Shown piece by piece: positions 53,830 through 62,939 of a stretch of DNA of 64,000 nt; position 1 is the first letter of the stretch; every line of letters starts with the position of its first letter. The translations under genes and the position numbers were made by a program. Under the pieces are notes generated by a model that had not been told where the DNA came from, did not search any database, and was given only the letters and a program-made list of their open reading frames with translations. Source of the stretch: DASVFB01 sp963815965 (GTDB taxonomy: Bacteria > Actinomycetota > Thermoleophilia > Gaiellales > Gaiellaceae); assembly GCA_963815965.1 (NCBI GenBank), contig CAWFIT010000002.1, positions 62,001 to 126,000 of the forward strand, given 5' to 3'.

Positions 53830-55320
53830 TCACACGAGCGCCAGGTGCTCCCGGACCCGCTCGGCCACGGATTCGAGCTCGAGCGTCGACCCGGTGATGT
53901 CCCGCAGGAAGTCCTCGGCGGGCCAGCGCTGGCCTTCTCCCCACAGCTCGCGCAGGAGCGACCCGGCCTCGCGCCGTGCGAACCACGCGTTGCCGAACTC
54001 CTCGCGCAAATGGCTCCGCAGCTGGGCTTCGAAGGCCCAGGAGCGCAGGTACGACGAGACGTAGAAGCTCGCGTCGATGTCGGCGAGGTAGTCGACGGGG
54101 CTCGGCTCGATCTTCAGCGCCTCCCCGAGCAATTCGACGTAGCGTGGCCGCATCGCGCTCAGGTCGTCGGCGACGTGGAACTCGAGCTCGTACAGGAGCT
54201 TCGCGCAGTAGCGCCTGACGAAGAAGAGGAGGTGCGCTGCGCCCTCGGACGCGAACTCGGCAGGGCGTGGAAAGTCGAGGCGTCGCGCGAGCCAGACAGG
54301 GTCGCTCGTCAGGTACTGCATGAGCATCGCCCAGCCCTCCGTGACGGCGCTGTCGCCGAGCCTGCGTTCCTCCACGGTGAGCTCCGGCCGCGTGTTCGCG
54401 AAGTGTTCTGCATGCCCCGCCTCGTGGAAGAGCGCGCTCCAGTCGTCGGGGCCGCCGATCGGCTGAATGACGAGCATGACCTTGCCCGGCACCTCGATCG
54501 GTGCACAGAACGCTCGGGGCGTCTTGTGCGGTCGCTCCTCGACGTCGAGGTGGATGTTCTCCTGCGAGTAGAGGTCGATTCCCAGGTCCTGCAGAGTCGC
54601 CGCGAGCGCCGGCAGCATCCTGTCGGACGGGAACACGGGGTCCCACTCTGTGGCGCGGAAGACGCGCGCGACGTCCCAGCGCTCGGCCTCGGCGAGGCCG
54701 ATCCCGACGCTCGCGCGCAGCACCTTGTCCGCCGCGTCTTCGTAGAGAGACTCCGTCGAGTCGAGGAAGGCTCGGCACTGTGCGGCCAGGTCGTCGAGCT
54801 TGTAGTCGAACTTGTCGTACAGCGCGCGGTACGTGTCGGCGCCGAGCTCGCGCGTGGCCTCGTGCGTCTCTCGGTGTGACGCGAGCAGCAGTGGGTTCAG
54901 GTGCTCCTCCGTGAGTTCGTTGCGGATGCGCTCGAGCCTCGCGCGCCGCTCGCGTTCGGCGCTGTTCGCGATCGCCGGCCGCAGTTTGCGGAACGGAATC
55001 TCCTCGCCGTCGACCGTCGTTTTCAGCTTCGCCTCGAGCATCGCCGCCTGCTCCTCGTGGCGGCGCGTCAGCGCGCCGAGGTAGCCCTCGCAGGCGAAGC
55101 GCGCCAGCTCGTTCGAGCTGAAGCTTCCGTCCATCGCGGCCTGCATGCGCCGCGCCTGGTCGAGGCTCGTGACGTCTTCGTACTCCCGGTAGATCGATTC
55201 CAGGTCGAAGTCGTCCTTCAACCCGGCGAAGTGGTCGTAGTACTCCTGGTCGAGATCCGCGATGAAGCGGTCGACACGTTCCCTGTACGCATCAAGCTCA
55301 CGTGGATTCGTTTCGGCCAT
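53830..55320 (-). CDS. M2/M3-like zinc metallopeptidase
   Basis: 496 residues from ATG 55320. Mostly helical; the zinc site ALFHEAGHAEHFANTR and the downstream glutamate in AVTEGWAMLMQ are those of gluzincins of the oligopeptidase/ACE type. No signal peptide, so it is probably a cytoplasmic peptidase. Divergent from yjbQ by 18 bp. Confidence 0.8.
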   Translation of the reverse strand: MAETNPRELDAYRERVDRFIADLDQEYYDHFAGLKDDFDLESIYREYEDVTSLDQARRMQAAMDGSFSSNELARFACEGYLGALTRRHEEQAAMLEAKLKTTVDGEEIPFRKLRPAIANSAERERRARLERIRNELTEEHLNPLLLASHRETHEATRELGADTYRALYDKFDYKLDDLAAQCRAFLDSTESLYEDAADKVLRASVGIGLAEAERWDVARVFRATEWDPVFPSDRMLPALAATLQDLGIDLYSQENIHLDVEERPHKTPRAFCAPIEVPGKVMLVIQPIGGPDDWSALFHEAGHAEHFANTRPELTVEERRLGDSAVTEGWAMLMQYLTSDPVWLARRLDFPRPAEFASEGAAHLLFFVRRYCAKLLYELEFHVADDLSAMRPRYVELLGEALKIEPSPVDYLADIDASFYVSSYLRSWAFEAQLRSHLREEFGNAWFARREAGSLLRELWGEGQRWPAEDFLRDITGSTLELESVAERVREHLALV

Positions 55321-55338
55321 CCGCTTAGGATATGGACG

Positions 55339-55737
55339 ATGCAGGAGATTCGGGTCCGGACCGAACGGCGAACTCAGCTCCTCGACATCACCGGGAGAGT
55401 GCAAGAGGCGGTCGACGGCGCTAACGGCGCGACGGCGGCTCTCATCTTCGTGCCGCACACGACCGCCGGGGTGACGATCAACGAGCACGCCGATCCGGCC
55501 GTCGCGCGCGACTTCGAGGCGGCACTCGAGCGGATGGTCGGTGACGACTGGAACTGGCAGCACATCGAGGAGGGCGAGGAGAACGCGCCGTCGCATTTCC
55601 GCGCGTCGCTGATGGGACCGCAGGTGCTCGTGCCACTCGACGGCGGACGCCTTGCGCTCGGCACGTGGCAGGGCATCTTCTTCTGCGAGCTCGACGGTCC
55701 GCGCGACCGGAAGGTCTTCGTCACGCCGCTCTCCTGA
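55339..55737 (+). CDS. yjbQ: YjbQ/UPF0047 family protein
   Basis: 132 residues from ATG 55339. The family signature is seen in LIFVPHTTAGVTINEHADPA (with VARDFEAAL) and HFRASLMGPQVLVPLDGGRL, then GTWQGIFFCELDGPR. Members show weak thiamine-phosphate-synthase activity; the physiological role is unsettled. Confidence 0.93.
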   Translation: MQEIRVRTERRTQLLDITGRVQEAVDGANGATAALIFVPHTTAGVTINEHADPAVARDFEAALERMVGDDWNWQHIEEGEENAPSHFRASLMGPQVLVPLDGGRLALGTWQGIFFCELDGPRDRKVFVTPLS

Positions 55738-55788
55738 GTCGGGGTCTTAACGTCCGCGCAACCGACTTCAATCTAAGGTGATGCGGGC

Positions 55789-57177
55789 GTGAGATGGGCC
55801 GGGGGCATCCTGCTGCTCGCCGCTGCGGTGCTCGCCGCGGCTATGTCCGCGTCCACGGGCACGAAGCGCTCGGCCGCGCCGCCGCCCGGCATCCACAAGA
55901 TCAAGCACGTCGTCGTGATCATGCAGGAGAACCGGTCGTTCGACTCCTACTTCGGCACGTATCCGGGCGTCGACGGCATTCCACGAGGCGTGTGCGTGCC
56001 GGATCCGCGCGGCGGCTGCCTGAGGCCGTATCACGTCTCGAAGGACCGCAACGTCGGCGGTCCGCACGCGTTGAAGAACGCCTTGCGCGACATCAACGGA
56101 GGTGCGATGGACGGCTTCGTGCGCGAGGCCGTCAGCGCGAGGAAGGCGTGCGTCGATCCAAACGATCCCGTGTGCTCGTCGCCCGCAGCCGGAAGCGACG
56201 TCATGGGCTACCACGATGCGCGCGAGATTCCGAACTACTGGGCGTACGCGCGCAACTACGTGCTGCAGGACCACATGTTCGAGCCGAACAAGTCGTGGAG
56301 CCTGCCGGCGCACCTGCTCACTGTCAGCGCATGGTCGGCGAAGTGCAGCGTCAAAGGCGATCCGATGAGCTGCGTCAGCGCGCCCGATCTGCCCGCGACG
56401 CCGCCGGACTTCCGCGGAAACCTCAAGAAGAGGATCCCGGACTACGCGTGGACCGACATCACGTACCTGCTGCACAAGCACAACGTCAGCTGGCGTTACT
56501 ACGTCTTCAGCGGCACGCAACCGGACTGCGAGGACGACGCCGCGATCAGCTGCAAGCCGATTCCGCAGGACGCGAAGACGCCGGGCATCTGGAATCCGCT
56601 TCCCTGGTTCGACACGGTGCGCGAGAACTGGCAGCTCTCGAACATCACACCGCTCGGGAACTTCTTCAAAGCGGCGCGGAAGGGGAAGCTGCCCGCCGTG
56701 TCGTGGGTCGTTCCGACGCAGAAGGTGAGCGAGCATCCGCCTGGGCTCGTCTCGGCCGGGCAGGCGTACGTCACGACGCTCGTGAACGCGATCATGCGCA
56801 GCCCGAACTGGAGCTCGACCGCGATCTTCCTCACCTGGGACGACTGGGGCGGCTTCTACGACCACGTCCTGCCGCCGACCGTCGACGCGGAGAGCTACGG
56901 CCTGCGCGTGCCCGGGCTCGTGATCAGTCCCTACGCGAAGCGCGGCTACATCGACCATCAGATCCTGAGCTTCGATGCCTACCTGAAGTTCATCGAGGAC
57001 GACTTTCTCGCCGGCGAGCGGCTCAATCCGAAGACCGACGGCCGGCCGGACCCGCGTCCGTACGTGCGCGAAGACGTTCCGCTGCTCGGCAACCTCGTCG
57101 ACGACTTCGACTTCACACAGCAGCCGCGCCCGCCGATCGTGCTCGATCCGTACCCGGGCGCTCGCCGGGTGCGCTAG
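55789..57177 (+). CDS. Secreted phosphoesterase (phospholipase C/acid phosphatase family)
   Basis: 462 residues from GTG 55789. Signal peptide (AGGILLLAAAVLAAAMSA), then HVVVIMQENRSFDSYFGTYP, the metal and nucleophile motif of the AcpA/PLC superfamily, FEPNKSWSLPAHLLTVSAWS, and FLTWDDWGGFYDHVLPP with metal ligands. Cleaves phosphate esters outside the cell; could be phospholipase C or acid phosphatase. Confidence 0.88.
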   Translation: MRWAGGILLLAAAVLAAAMSASTGTKRSAAPPPGIHKIKHVVVIMQENRSFDSYFGTYPGVDGIPRGVCVPDPRGGCLRPYHVSKDRNVGGPHALKNALRDINGGAMDGFVREAVSARKACVDPNDPVCSSPAAGSDVMGYHDAREIPNYWAYARNYVLQDHMFEPNKSWSLPAHLLTVSAWSAKCSVKGDPMSCVSAPDLPATPPDFRGNLKKRIPDYAWTDITYLLHKHNVSWRYYVFSGTQPDCEDDAAISCKPIPQDAKTPGIWNPLPWFDTVRENWQLSNITPLGNFFKAARKGKLPAVSWVVPTQKVSEHPPGLVSAGQAYVTTLVNAIMRSPNWSSTAIFLTWDDWGGFYDHVLPPTVDAESYGLRVPGLVISPYAKRGYIDHQILSFDAYLKFIEDDFLAGERLNPKTDGRPDPRPYVREDVPLLGNLVDDFDFTQQPRPPIVLDPYPGARRVR

Positions 57178-57264
57178 CAGTCTTAGTGACTTTTTAGAGC
57201 CGCTTCATCTGCCTCTCACGCGGCGGTCGCATCCTGCGAAACGTCATCGACGAAAGGAGAGCAG

Positions 57265-57717
57265 ATGCAGGTCACCATCACACGCCGCATGGTCGCGGGC
57301 ATTGTCGCCGTCGTGGCGCTCGTCGTAGCGGGAGGCGCGATCGCAGCGTCGAACGGGTCGGGCTCCGGCACCGCGTCAACGAAGCAAGGGTGCGGTCCCG
57401 GCCCGCCCGGCGCCGGACTGCACGCAGGCTTCCCCGACGCCGTCGCGAGCTACCTCGGCGTGACGAAGGCCGAGTTGCGTACTGCTCGGGAGAACGGGAC
57501 GTCGCTCGCGCAGCTTGCAACGCAGCAGGGCAAGTCGGTCGCCGGGCTCGAGCAGGCGATCTACAACGCAGCCAAGTCGGACCTCGACAAGGCCGTCGCA
57601 GCAGGACGCATCACCTCCGCGCAGGAGACAAGGATGCTGAGCGGCCTGCAGTCGCACCTCGACGACATCGTGAACGCAACGGGCCCGCCTCCTCTCGGGC
57701 CTCCGCCGGCCGCGTAG
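57265..57717 (+). CDS. Small secreted helical protein
   Basis: 150 residues from ATG 57265 with GAAAGGAGAG upstream. Signal peptide (GIVAVVALVVAGGAIA), a Gly/Ser linker, then a helical domain (DAVASYLGVTKAELRTAREN, LAQLATQQGKSVAGLEQAIY) and a proline-rich tail. The domain pattern (YLGVTKAELR) is frequent in small secreted actinobacterial and firmicute proteins of unknown role. Confidence 0.75.
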   Translation: MQVTITRRMVAGIVAVVALVVAGGAIAASNGSGSGTASTKQGCGPGPPGAGLHAGFPDAVASYLGVTKAELRTARENGTSLAQLATQQGKSVAGLEQAIYNAAKSDLDKAVAAGRITSAQETRMLSGLQSHLDDIVNATGPPPLGPPPAA

Positions 57718-57753
57718 CGCGGTCCTCGGGGCGGGAGCGGCTACGCTCGGCAC

Positions 57754-59115
57754 GTGGCTGCTCCCGTCCAGCGTGACGACGTCGTCGAGCTCGACGTAGA
57801 GTCACTCGCGTACGGCGGCAACGGCGTCGCGCGACTGAACGGCTACGTCGTGTTCGTGCGCCGCGGGCTCCCCGGCGACCGCGTCCGCGCCCGCGTGACG
57901 AAGGTGAAGCGGAACCATGCGGAGGCGCTCACCCTCGACGTGCTCACGCCCGGACCACAGCGCGTGGACGCGCCGTGCGCGCACTATCCGGCGTGCGGCG
58001 GCTGCCGCTTCCAGGACCTCGCGTACGAGGCCCAGCTCGAGCAGAAGCAGCGGCAGGTTGCGGATTCCCTGCGGCGCCTTGGCGGGATCGAAGAGCCGCC
58101 GCTCGAGGGGATCGTTCCTGCAGAGTCGATTTTCCACTACCGCAACAAGCTCGAGTACTCGTTCACGCAGACGGCGGCCGGCCCGGCGCTCGGCTTTCAC
58201 AAGGCGGGTCGCTGGGACGAGGTGCTCGAGATCGAGCGCTGCTGGCTGACGTCCGACCTCGGCAACGAGGTTCGCAACCGCGTGCGCGACTGGGCCCGTG
58301 AAGAACGGCTCGAGGCGTATTCCCAGGTGGACGCCACCGGCTACCTGCGCCACCTCGTCGTGCGCGAGGGCGTAAACACAGCGCAGATGCTTGTCGTGCT
58401 GGTGACCGCGCCGGGCGAGAAGTTCGAGCGCGACCGCTTCGTCGAGGTGTTGCGCGCCTTTCCCGAGGTGCGATCGATCCACTGGGCGGTGAACGACACG
58501 CCCGCAGAAGTGACGAACGTTCCGTCGACGCTCCTGTGGGGAGAGGATGCGATCGAGGAACAGGTGCTCGGCCTGCGCTTCCGTCTTCGGCCGAATGCCT
58601 TCATGCAGACGAATACGAAGATGGCCGAGCGGCTCTACGGTCTCGCCATCGACTACGCCGGCCTGACCGGCGGCGAGACCGTGTACGACCTCTACTGCGG
58701 GATCGGCACCATCGGGCTCTCGATGGCCGCGCGCGCACTGACGGTGTGGGGCGTCGAGGTCGAGGAGGAGTCCGTCGCGTGCGCGCTCGAGAACGCAGAC
58801 CTGAACGGGATCACCAACGCTGCATTCTTCGCCGGCAACGTCGGCGAGGTGTTGAACGAGCTGCGCGAACGCGCAGGCGAGCCCGACATCGTCGTGGTCG
58901 ACCCGCCGCGCGCGGGGCTCGCGGGGAAGGCGTTGAAGCGCGTGGGCGAGGCCGGCGCGCCGCGGCTCGTGTACGTGTCGTGCAATCCGACGACGCTCGC
59001 GGGCGACTCGAAGCGGCTGCGCGAGGAGTACGGTTACGAGCTCGTGCGCGCACGACCGGTCGACATGTTTCCGCACACCCCGCACGTCGAGACGGTCGCT
59101 CTGCTCGAGCGGTGA
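57754..59115 (+). CDS. RNA m5U methyltransferase, TrmA/RlmD family
   Basis: 453 residues from GTG 57754. TRAM domain (VESLAYGGNGVARLNGYVVF), Fe-S cysteines (CAHYPACGGCRFQDL), SAM motif YDLYCGIGTIGLSMA, and catalytic region VVVDPPRAGL and VYVSCNPTTLAGD. It methylates uridine in rRNA or tRNA. RlmD versus RlmCD cannot be decided from sequence alone. Confidence 0.93.
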   Translation: MAAPVQRDDVVELDVESLAYGGNGVARLNGYVVFVRRGLPGDRVRARVTKVKRNHAEALTLDVLTPGPQRVDAPCAHYPACGGCRFQDLAYEAQLEQKQRQVADSLRRLGGIEEPPLEGIVPAESIFHYRNKLEYSFTQTAAGPALGFHKAGRWDEVLEIERCWLTSDLGNEVRNRVRDWAREERLEAYSQVDATGYLRHLVVREGVNTAQMLVVLVTAPGEKFERDRFVEVLRAFPEVRSIHWAVNDTPAEVTNVPSTLLWGEDAIEEQVLGLRFRLRPNAFMQTNTKMAERLYGLAIDYAGLTGGETVYDLYCGIGTIGLSMAARALTVWGVEVEEESVACALENADLNGITNAAFFAGNVGEVLNELRERAGEPDIVVVDPPRAGLAGKALKRVGEAGAPRLVYVSCNPTTLAGDSKRLREEYGYELVRARPVDMFPHTPHVETVALLER

Positions 59116-59900
59116 CATCGTTCCTGTGCACGGCATGCGGCACGCAGTTCGCCGAGTCGTCCGCGCCGCCTGCTGCGTGCCCGATCTGCAACGACGACCG
59201 CCAGTACGTCCCGGCAGACGGCCAGCAGTGGGTCACGTACGACGACGTGCGCTCATCACATCGCGCCGACCTCCGCGAAGAACAGCCGAAGCTGACCGGG
59301 ATCGGCATGAAGCCGGACTTCGGCATCGGCCAGCGCGCGCTGCTCGTCGAATCGCCCGGTGGAAACGTCCTCTGGGACTGTCTCCCGCTGCTCGACGACA
59401 TGGCGTCCTTCGTCGAGGCGCACGGCGGCCTCCGCGCGATCGCGATCTCGCATCCGCACTACTACTCGACGATGGTCGAGTGGGCGCATCGGTTCGAGTG
59501 CCCCGTGCTGATCCACGAGCTCGAGCGGCAGTGGGTGCAGCGTCCCGACGCGTGGGTCGAGTTCTGGTCGGGTGAGGTGCGCGAGCTGTGGGACGACCTG
59601 ACGCTGCTGCGGCTCGGCGGTCACTTCCCCGGCGGCCAGGTGCTGCACTGGCGAAGCGGTGACGCGCTGCTTTCGGGCGACATCGTCCAGGTGCTGCCTG
59701 GATCGCGACGCGTCAGCTTCATGTACTCGTACCCAATGCTGCTGCCGCTGCCGGCACGCGAGGTCGAGCGGATCGCCGCGGCGCTCGAGCCGTGGGCGTT
59801 CGACCGGATCTACGGCGCCTGGTGGGGCCGCGTCGTCACGGAGAACGGGAAGGACGTCGTCAGGCGTTCTGCGGAGCGCTACCAGCGCGCGCTTGCTTGA
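59112..59900 (+). CDS. Zinc-ribbon metallo-beta-lactamase-fold hydrolase
   Basis: 262 residues from GTG 59112, overlapping the methyltransferase stop (GTGA). N-terminal zinc ribbon (CTACGTQF..CPICNDD), then an MBL fold (WDCLPLLDDMASFVEAHGGL; AISHPHYYSTMVEWAHRF; LGGHFPGGQVLHW; LLSGDIVQVL). The first metal motif is SHPHYYS, so the second-metal Asp/His may be missing. Substrate unknown. Confidence 0.8.
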   Translation: MTSFLCTACGTQFAESSAPPAACPICNDDRQYVPADGQQWVTYDDVRSSHRADLREEQPKLTGIGMKPDFGIGQRALLVESPGGNVLWDCLPLLDDMASFVEAHGGLRAIAISHPHYYSTMVEWAHRFECPVLIHELERQWVQRPDAWVEFWSGEVRELWDDLTLLRLGGHFPGGQVLHWRSGDALLSGDIVQVLPGSRRVSFMYSYPMLLPLPAREVERIAAALEPWAFDRIYGAWWGRVVTENGKDVVRRSAERYQRALA

Positions 59901-60585
59901 GGTGCCGCCAGAGTATGTCTCCGTTCGCGACCAGGAACGCGAGCGAGAGCAGAGGTAGCGCCGGCAGGCCGCCGAGGTCGCGCCAGACGGCGAGCACGAT
60001 CGTGGCGCCGAACGACGCAGTCATCAGCAGCCATGTCAGGCGTACGCGTAGCCGGTACTGCGCCGCGGCGCCGAGAAAGAGTGCGAAGAAGACGAGGTCG
60101 GGGATGCCGAGGTTCGCCGTGTTGTTCTCGCCCGGCACGGGAAACGCGAACGACAGCCGTTCGAAGACGCCCTTGTGATGGTGGACGATCGTGTTGGTCG
60201 GCCCGCGCCAGACCGAGTAGGCGTCGACCCACGGGATGATCAGCGCGACAACGATCACCCACGACTCTTCCTCGAAGAAGTCGAGGAAGATCCACCCGAG
60301 GAAGGTCGCCGCGCCGAGTTTCGCGAACGACGACGGCCCCTCCCAGTTCAGAAACGAGAACCCGACCGCGAGACCGAAGAAGACGAGCGCGACGAGCCAG
60401 CGCCACCGCATGGTGCGCAGCGGCAGCAAGAGCCAGACCGTCGCGAACACGGCGGGGATCACGAGCACGGCAATGACGGCGACGTCCCACCACAGCGACA
60501 GATTGCGCAGATGCTCGTGCAACGCGAAGTACGCCGCGAGCGCCGCGGAAAGCACGGCCAACGCCGCGATGCGCCACGCGCTCAA
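59860..60585 (-). CDS. Presenilin/SPP-like multi-pass membrane protein (putative GxGD aspartyl protease)
   Basis: 241 residues from TTG 60585, overlapping the UDG-family stop (TTGA). About eight helices. Three elements match the presenilin/signal-peptide-peptidase pattern in order: Asp in IIPWVDAYSVWRG (YD motif), Asp in NLGIPDLVFFALF (GxGD motif, here GIPD), and GLPALPLLSLAF (PAL motif). The loop between the two Asp helices is polar (about 30 residues). The altered second motif leaves activity open. Alternative: a degenerate non-catalytic homologue. Confidence 0.6.
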   Translation of the reverse strand: MSAWRIAALAVLSAALAAYFALHEHLRNLSLWWDVAVIAVLVIPAVFATVWLLLPLRTMRWRWLVALVFFGLAVGFSFLNWEGPSSFAKLGAATFLGWIFLDFFEEESWVIVVALIIPWVDAYSVWRGPTNTIVHHHKGVFERLSFAFPVPGENNTANLGIPDLVFFALFLGAAAQYRLRVRLTWLLMTASFGATIVLAVWRDLGGLPALPLLSLAFLVANGDILWRHLKQARAGSAPQNA

Positions 60586-61169
60586 TACGGCGGTAGCTCG
60601 GCCCACCACGGGCCGAGCTCCTTGAAGGCGTTCCAGAACTCGGTCTTCTTCTCCTGCTCGTCGAGCGACGCGTCGATGTCGGGCACGACAAGCGCGTCGA
60701 TCGTCGGCGTGAAGCGCTGCAGCTCTCCGAGCCGCAGCTCGATGCGGTCGCCGAGTGGGAAGTCGAGCTCGTTGACGAAGCGAAGCGTGTCGTCGCCCAT
60801 CATCACGATCAGCTTCGGCTGAACGATGTGCAGCTCGCGCGTGAGCATCGCGCGTGCCTGCTCGGGCTTCTGGCCCGCGAACTTGAGGCAGTTCGTCCCG
60901 TAGACGGCGAGCGGGTCGACGTTCAGCCGCTGCAGGGACTTGATGACCGCCTGCCCGGCACGACCGTAGAAGGAGACGCCCTCCTGTGCCTCCGACGCCT
61001 GCGGGCCGAACTTGAGCAAGAAGATGTCCGCCAGCGGATGTCCCGAGCCGACCACGGGCACGTGCGACTCGCCCGCCGCGTGAGCGATCTCGTCGCCGAG
61101 CTCGTTGATCTCGGTGATCGCCTTCTGGAGGTACCGCTCGAAGATCTCGTCGGTCGACACGGGAGACAC
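60582..61169 (-). CDS. Uracil-DNA-glycosylase-superfamily protein
   Basis: 195 residues from GTG 61169; GTG 61223 would overlap the upstream gene by 34 bp. ESHVPVVGSGHPLADIFLLK, GVSFYGRAGQAVIKSLQRLN, YGTNCLKFAGQ and LIVMMGDDTLRF follow the type 4/5 UDG pattern. The Fe-S cysteines of type 4 are not evident, so exact class and activity are uncertain. Likely base-excision repair. Confidence 0.75.
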   Translation of the reverse strand: MSPVSTDEIFERYLQKAITEINELGDEIAHAAGESHVPVVGSGHPLADIFLLKFGPQASEAQEGVSFYGRAGQAVIKSLQRLNVDPLAVYGTNCLKFAGQKPEQARAMLTRELHIVQPKLIVMMGDDTLRFVNELDFPLGDRIELRLGELQRFTPTIDALVVPDIDASLDEQEKKTEFWNAFKELGPWWAELPPY

Positions 61170-61189
61170 GGCCCGTTCCGTTTTCTCCT

Positions 61190-62926
61190 CTATCTGACTC
61201 GTTCCTTTGCTTGGGCCGCCCACTTGAGCGATTGCAGGTACAGAAGCGACTTCGGCCGGCGGAGAATTTCGGCCGTACGGAGGCTGAGCAGGAACTCCTC
61301 GGGGCCGCCGAACGCGCGCATCCTCAGCGCGCCCGTCCCGATGCCCTGGAGCACGTGCGCATCGGAGCCGGCGCCCATCGTCAGGTTGTACTTGCGCGCG
61401 AACCGGAGGGCTTCGTCGTTGTACGTCTCGAAGAGCAGGCGGGCGTTGTAGACCTCGAACACGTCGATCTCGCCGAGGTGCCGGTGCAGTGTCGCGGCGT
61501 CGGGGATCGCGTGCATCCGGTCGAATGGGTGGGGGAGGTACACGAGACCGCCTTGCTCCTTGATGGCTGCGATCGTGTCGCCGAAGCTCATGCCGCGAGG
61601 GATCTCCGTGTCGAGGAAGAGACCGATCACCTCGCCCTGTCCGTCAGTCTTCACTTCTTCGCCCGGGATGACGACGATGTCGCGGCCTCGTGCGAGCTCG
61701 GAGACTTCCTGCGCACCGGAGAAGACGTTGTGATCGGTCACCGCGATCGCTCCGAGGCCCTCGGTCTCCGCGTGCTCGAGCAGCAGCGCGGGCGGGACGC
61801 GGCAGTCGTGCGATGCGCTCGTGTGCGTGTGCAGGTCGACGACGATCCAGTCGTGCTCGGCGAGTGGGTCGCCGGCTCGCTTTCCGGTGCGCTTTCGTCC
61901 TCTCAGCTGCTCGTAGATCTCCTCCAGTTCGCGCGCGACGTCGGTGAACGTCTGTCCCTCCGCCGACGCGCGCGCGGCGCCGGCTCTTCGCTCGCGGTAC
62001 TCGAGGTCTTCCGCGAGCCGGCCCATCTCCGCCGCGGCGAGCTGCGGTTGCTCGCGCATGCCCGGCGGCGACGCGACCGCTGCGCCCGCGGCGGCGGCCT
62101 CGAGCCTGAGTCGTGAGACGCCGCTCGTAGCCGGGACGAAGATCGCGGCGTCGGCCAGAATCGTCGCGCGGCTCGGTGAGTCCCGCGCGGTGCGCACGTC
62201 GACGCGGTCGAGCAGCGTGCGCGGAACGTACGGCCGCTTGGTCAGCGGCTTCGTCCGCAGCAGCGTCAGTCGCCAGTCGGGCAGCTCGCCGAGCGTGTGC
62301 AGCGCCGCGCGCAGCAACGGTCGCTCGGTCGGGCGCCACTCGAAGACGATCAGCCGCTGTTTGTCCGCGGGCTCGAACAACGATGTGTCGACGCCCTCGG
62401 AGATGAGCCGGTAATCGCCGGGAAAGCGGATCGCCGCGGCGTTCGCCGTCTCCTCGGAGGTCGCGAGCAGGATGTCGAGCCTGCCCAGCAGTCTTTCGCG
62501 TTGTGCGCGGCCGGGCGGATAGGAGAGCCGCTCCGGAGAGAAGAACGTCGCGGCCGCAAGGCTCTCGGCCTCGCGCAGCGCGAGGTAGGAGAGACTCGGG
62601 AGCGCCGGCTCGAAGCCGTGGACGACGTCGAAGCGTCCCGCACGCAGGGCTCGTACGACGTTGGCACGCACGCCCACGGGAACACCCACGCGGCTACGGC
62701 GCGAGATCGGCACCGCAGGGCCGAGGGCGAGCAGTTCGCCGCCGTTCAGCGATCCGTTCAGAGCGGCGCGCCCAGCGGCGAGATCGGCCGCGCGGTTCGA
62801 GGACGCGATGATCGTCACGGCGTGCCCGAGGACGCGCAGCTCTCGCGCAACGCCCGCGACGTGCTCGTTCACCTCGTGCGGTTGGGACCACGCGAAGGGC
62901 GTGACGAGGCAGATGCGAAGCGCCAT
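61190..62926 (-). CDS. Glycosyltransferase family 4 fused to PHP-domain phosphoesterase
   Basis: 578 residues from ATG 62926. Residues 1-345: GT4-like fold (ICLVTPFAWSQPHEVNEHVA; DVVHGFEPALPSLSYLALRE; LISEGVDTSLFEPADKQRLI; AGAAVASPPGM). Residues 360-578: PHP domain (VVDLHTHTSASHDCRVPPAL; AVTDHNVFSGA; VIPGEEVKTDGQGEVIG; GAGSDAHVLQGIG) with metal-binding His/Asp intact. A rare combination; it may both transfer and trim a sugar-phosphate group. The nucleotide-sugar donor is unknown. Confidence 0.85.
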   Translation of the reverse strand: MALRICLVTPFAWSQPHEVNEHVAGVARELRVLGHAVTIIASSNRAADLAAGRAALNGSLNGGELLALGPAVPISRRSRVGVPVGVRANVVRALRAGRFDVVHGFEPALPSLSYLALREAESLAAATFFSPERLSYPPGRAQRERLLGRLDILLATSEETANAAAIRFPGDYRLISEGVDTSLFEPADKQRLIVFEWRPTERPLLRAALHTLGELPDWRLTLLRTKPLTKRPYVPRTLLDRVDVRTARDSPSRATILADAAIFVPATSGVSRLRLEAAAAGAAVASPPGMREQPQLAAAEMGRLAEDLEYRERRAGAARASAEGQTFTDVARELEEIYEQLRGRKRTGKRAGDPLAEHDWIVVDLHTHTSASHDCRVPPALLLEHAETEGLGAIAVTDHNVFSGAQEVSELARGRDIVVIPGEEVKTDGQGEVIGLFLDTEIPRGMSFGDTIAAIKEQGGLVYLPHPFDRMHAIPDAATLHRHLGEIDVFEVYNARLLFETYNDEALRFARKYNLTMGAGSDAHVLQGIGTGALRMRAFGGPEEFLLSLRTAEILRRPKSLLYLQSLKWAAQAKERVR

Positions 62927-62939
62927 GGGCGCTCCGAGT

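Noticed and set aside
57802..59136. Long minus-strand open frame of 444 codons
   Set aside because: It is antisense to the RNA methyltransferase, which has all family motifs.
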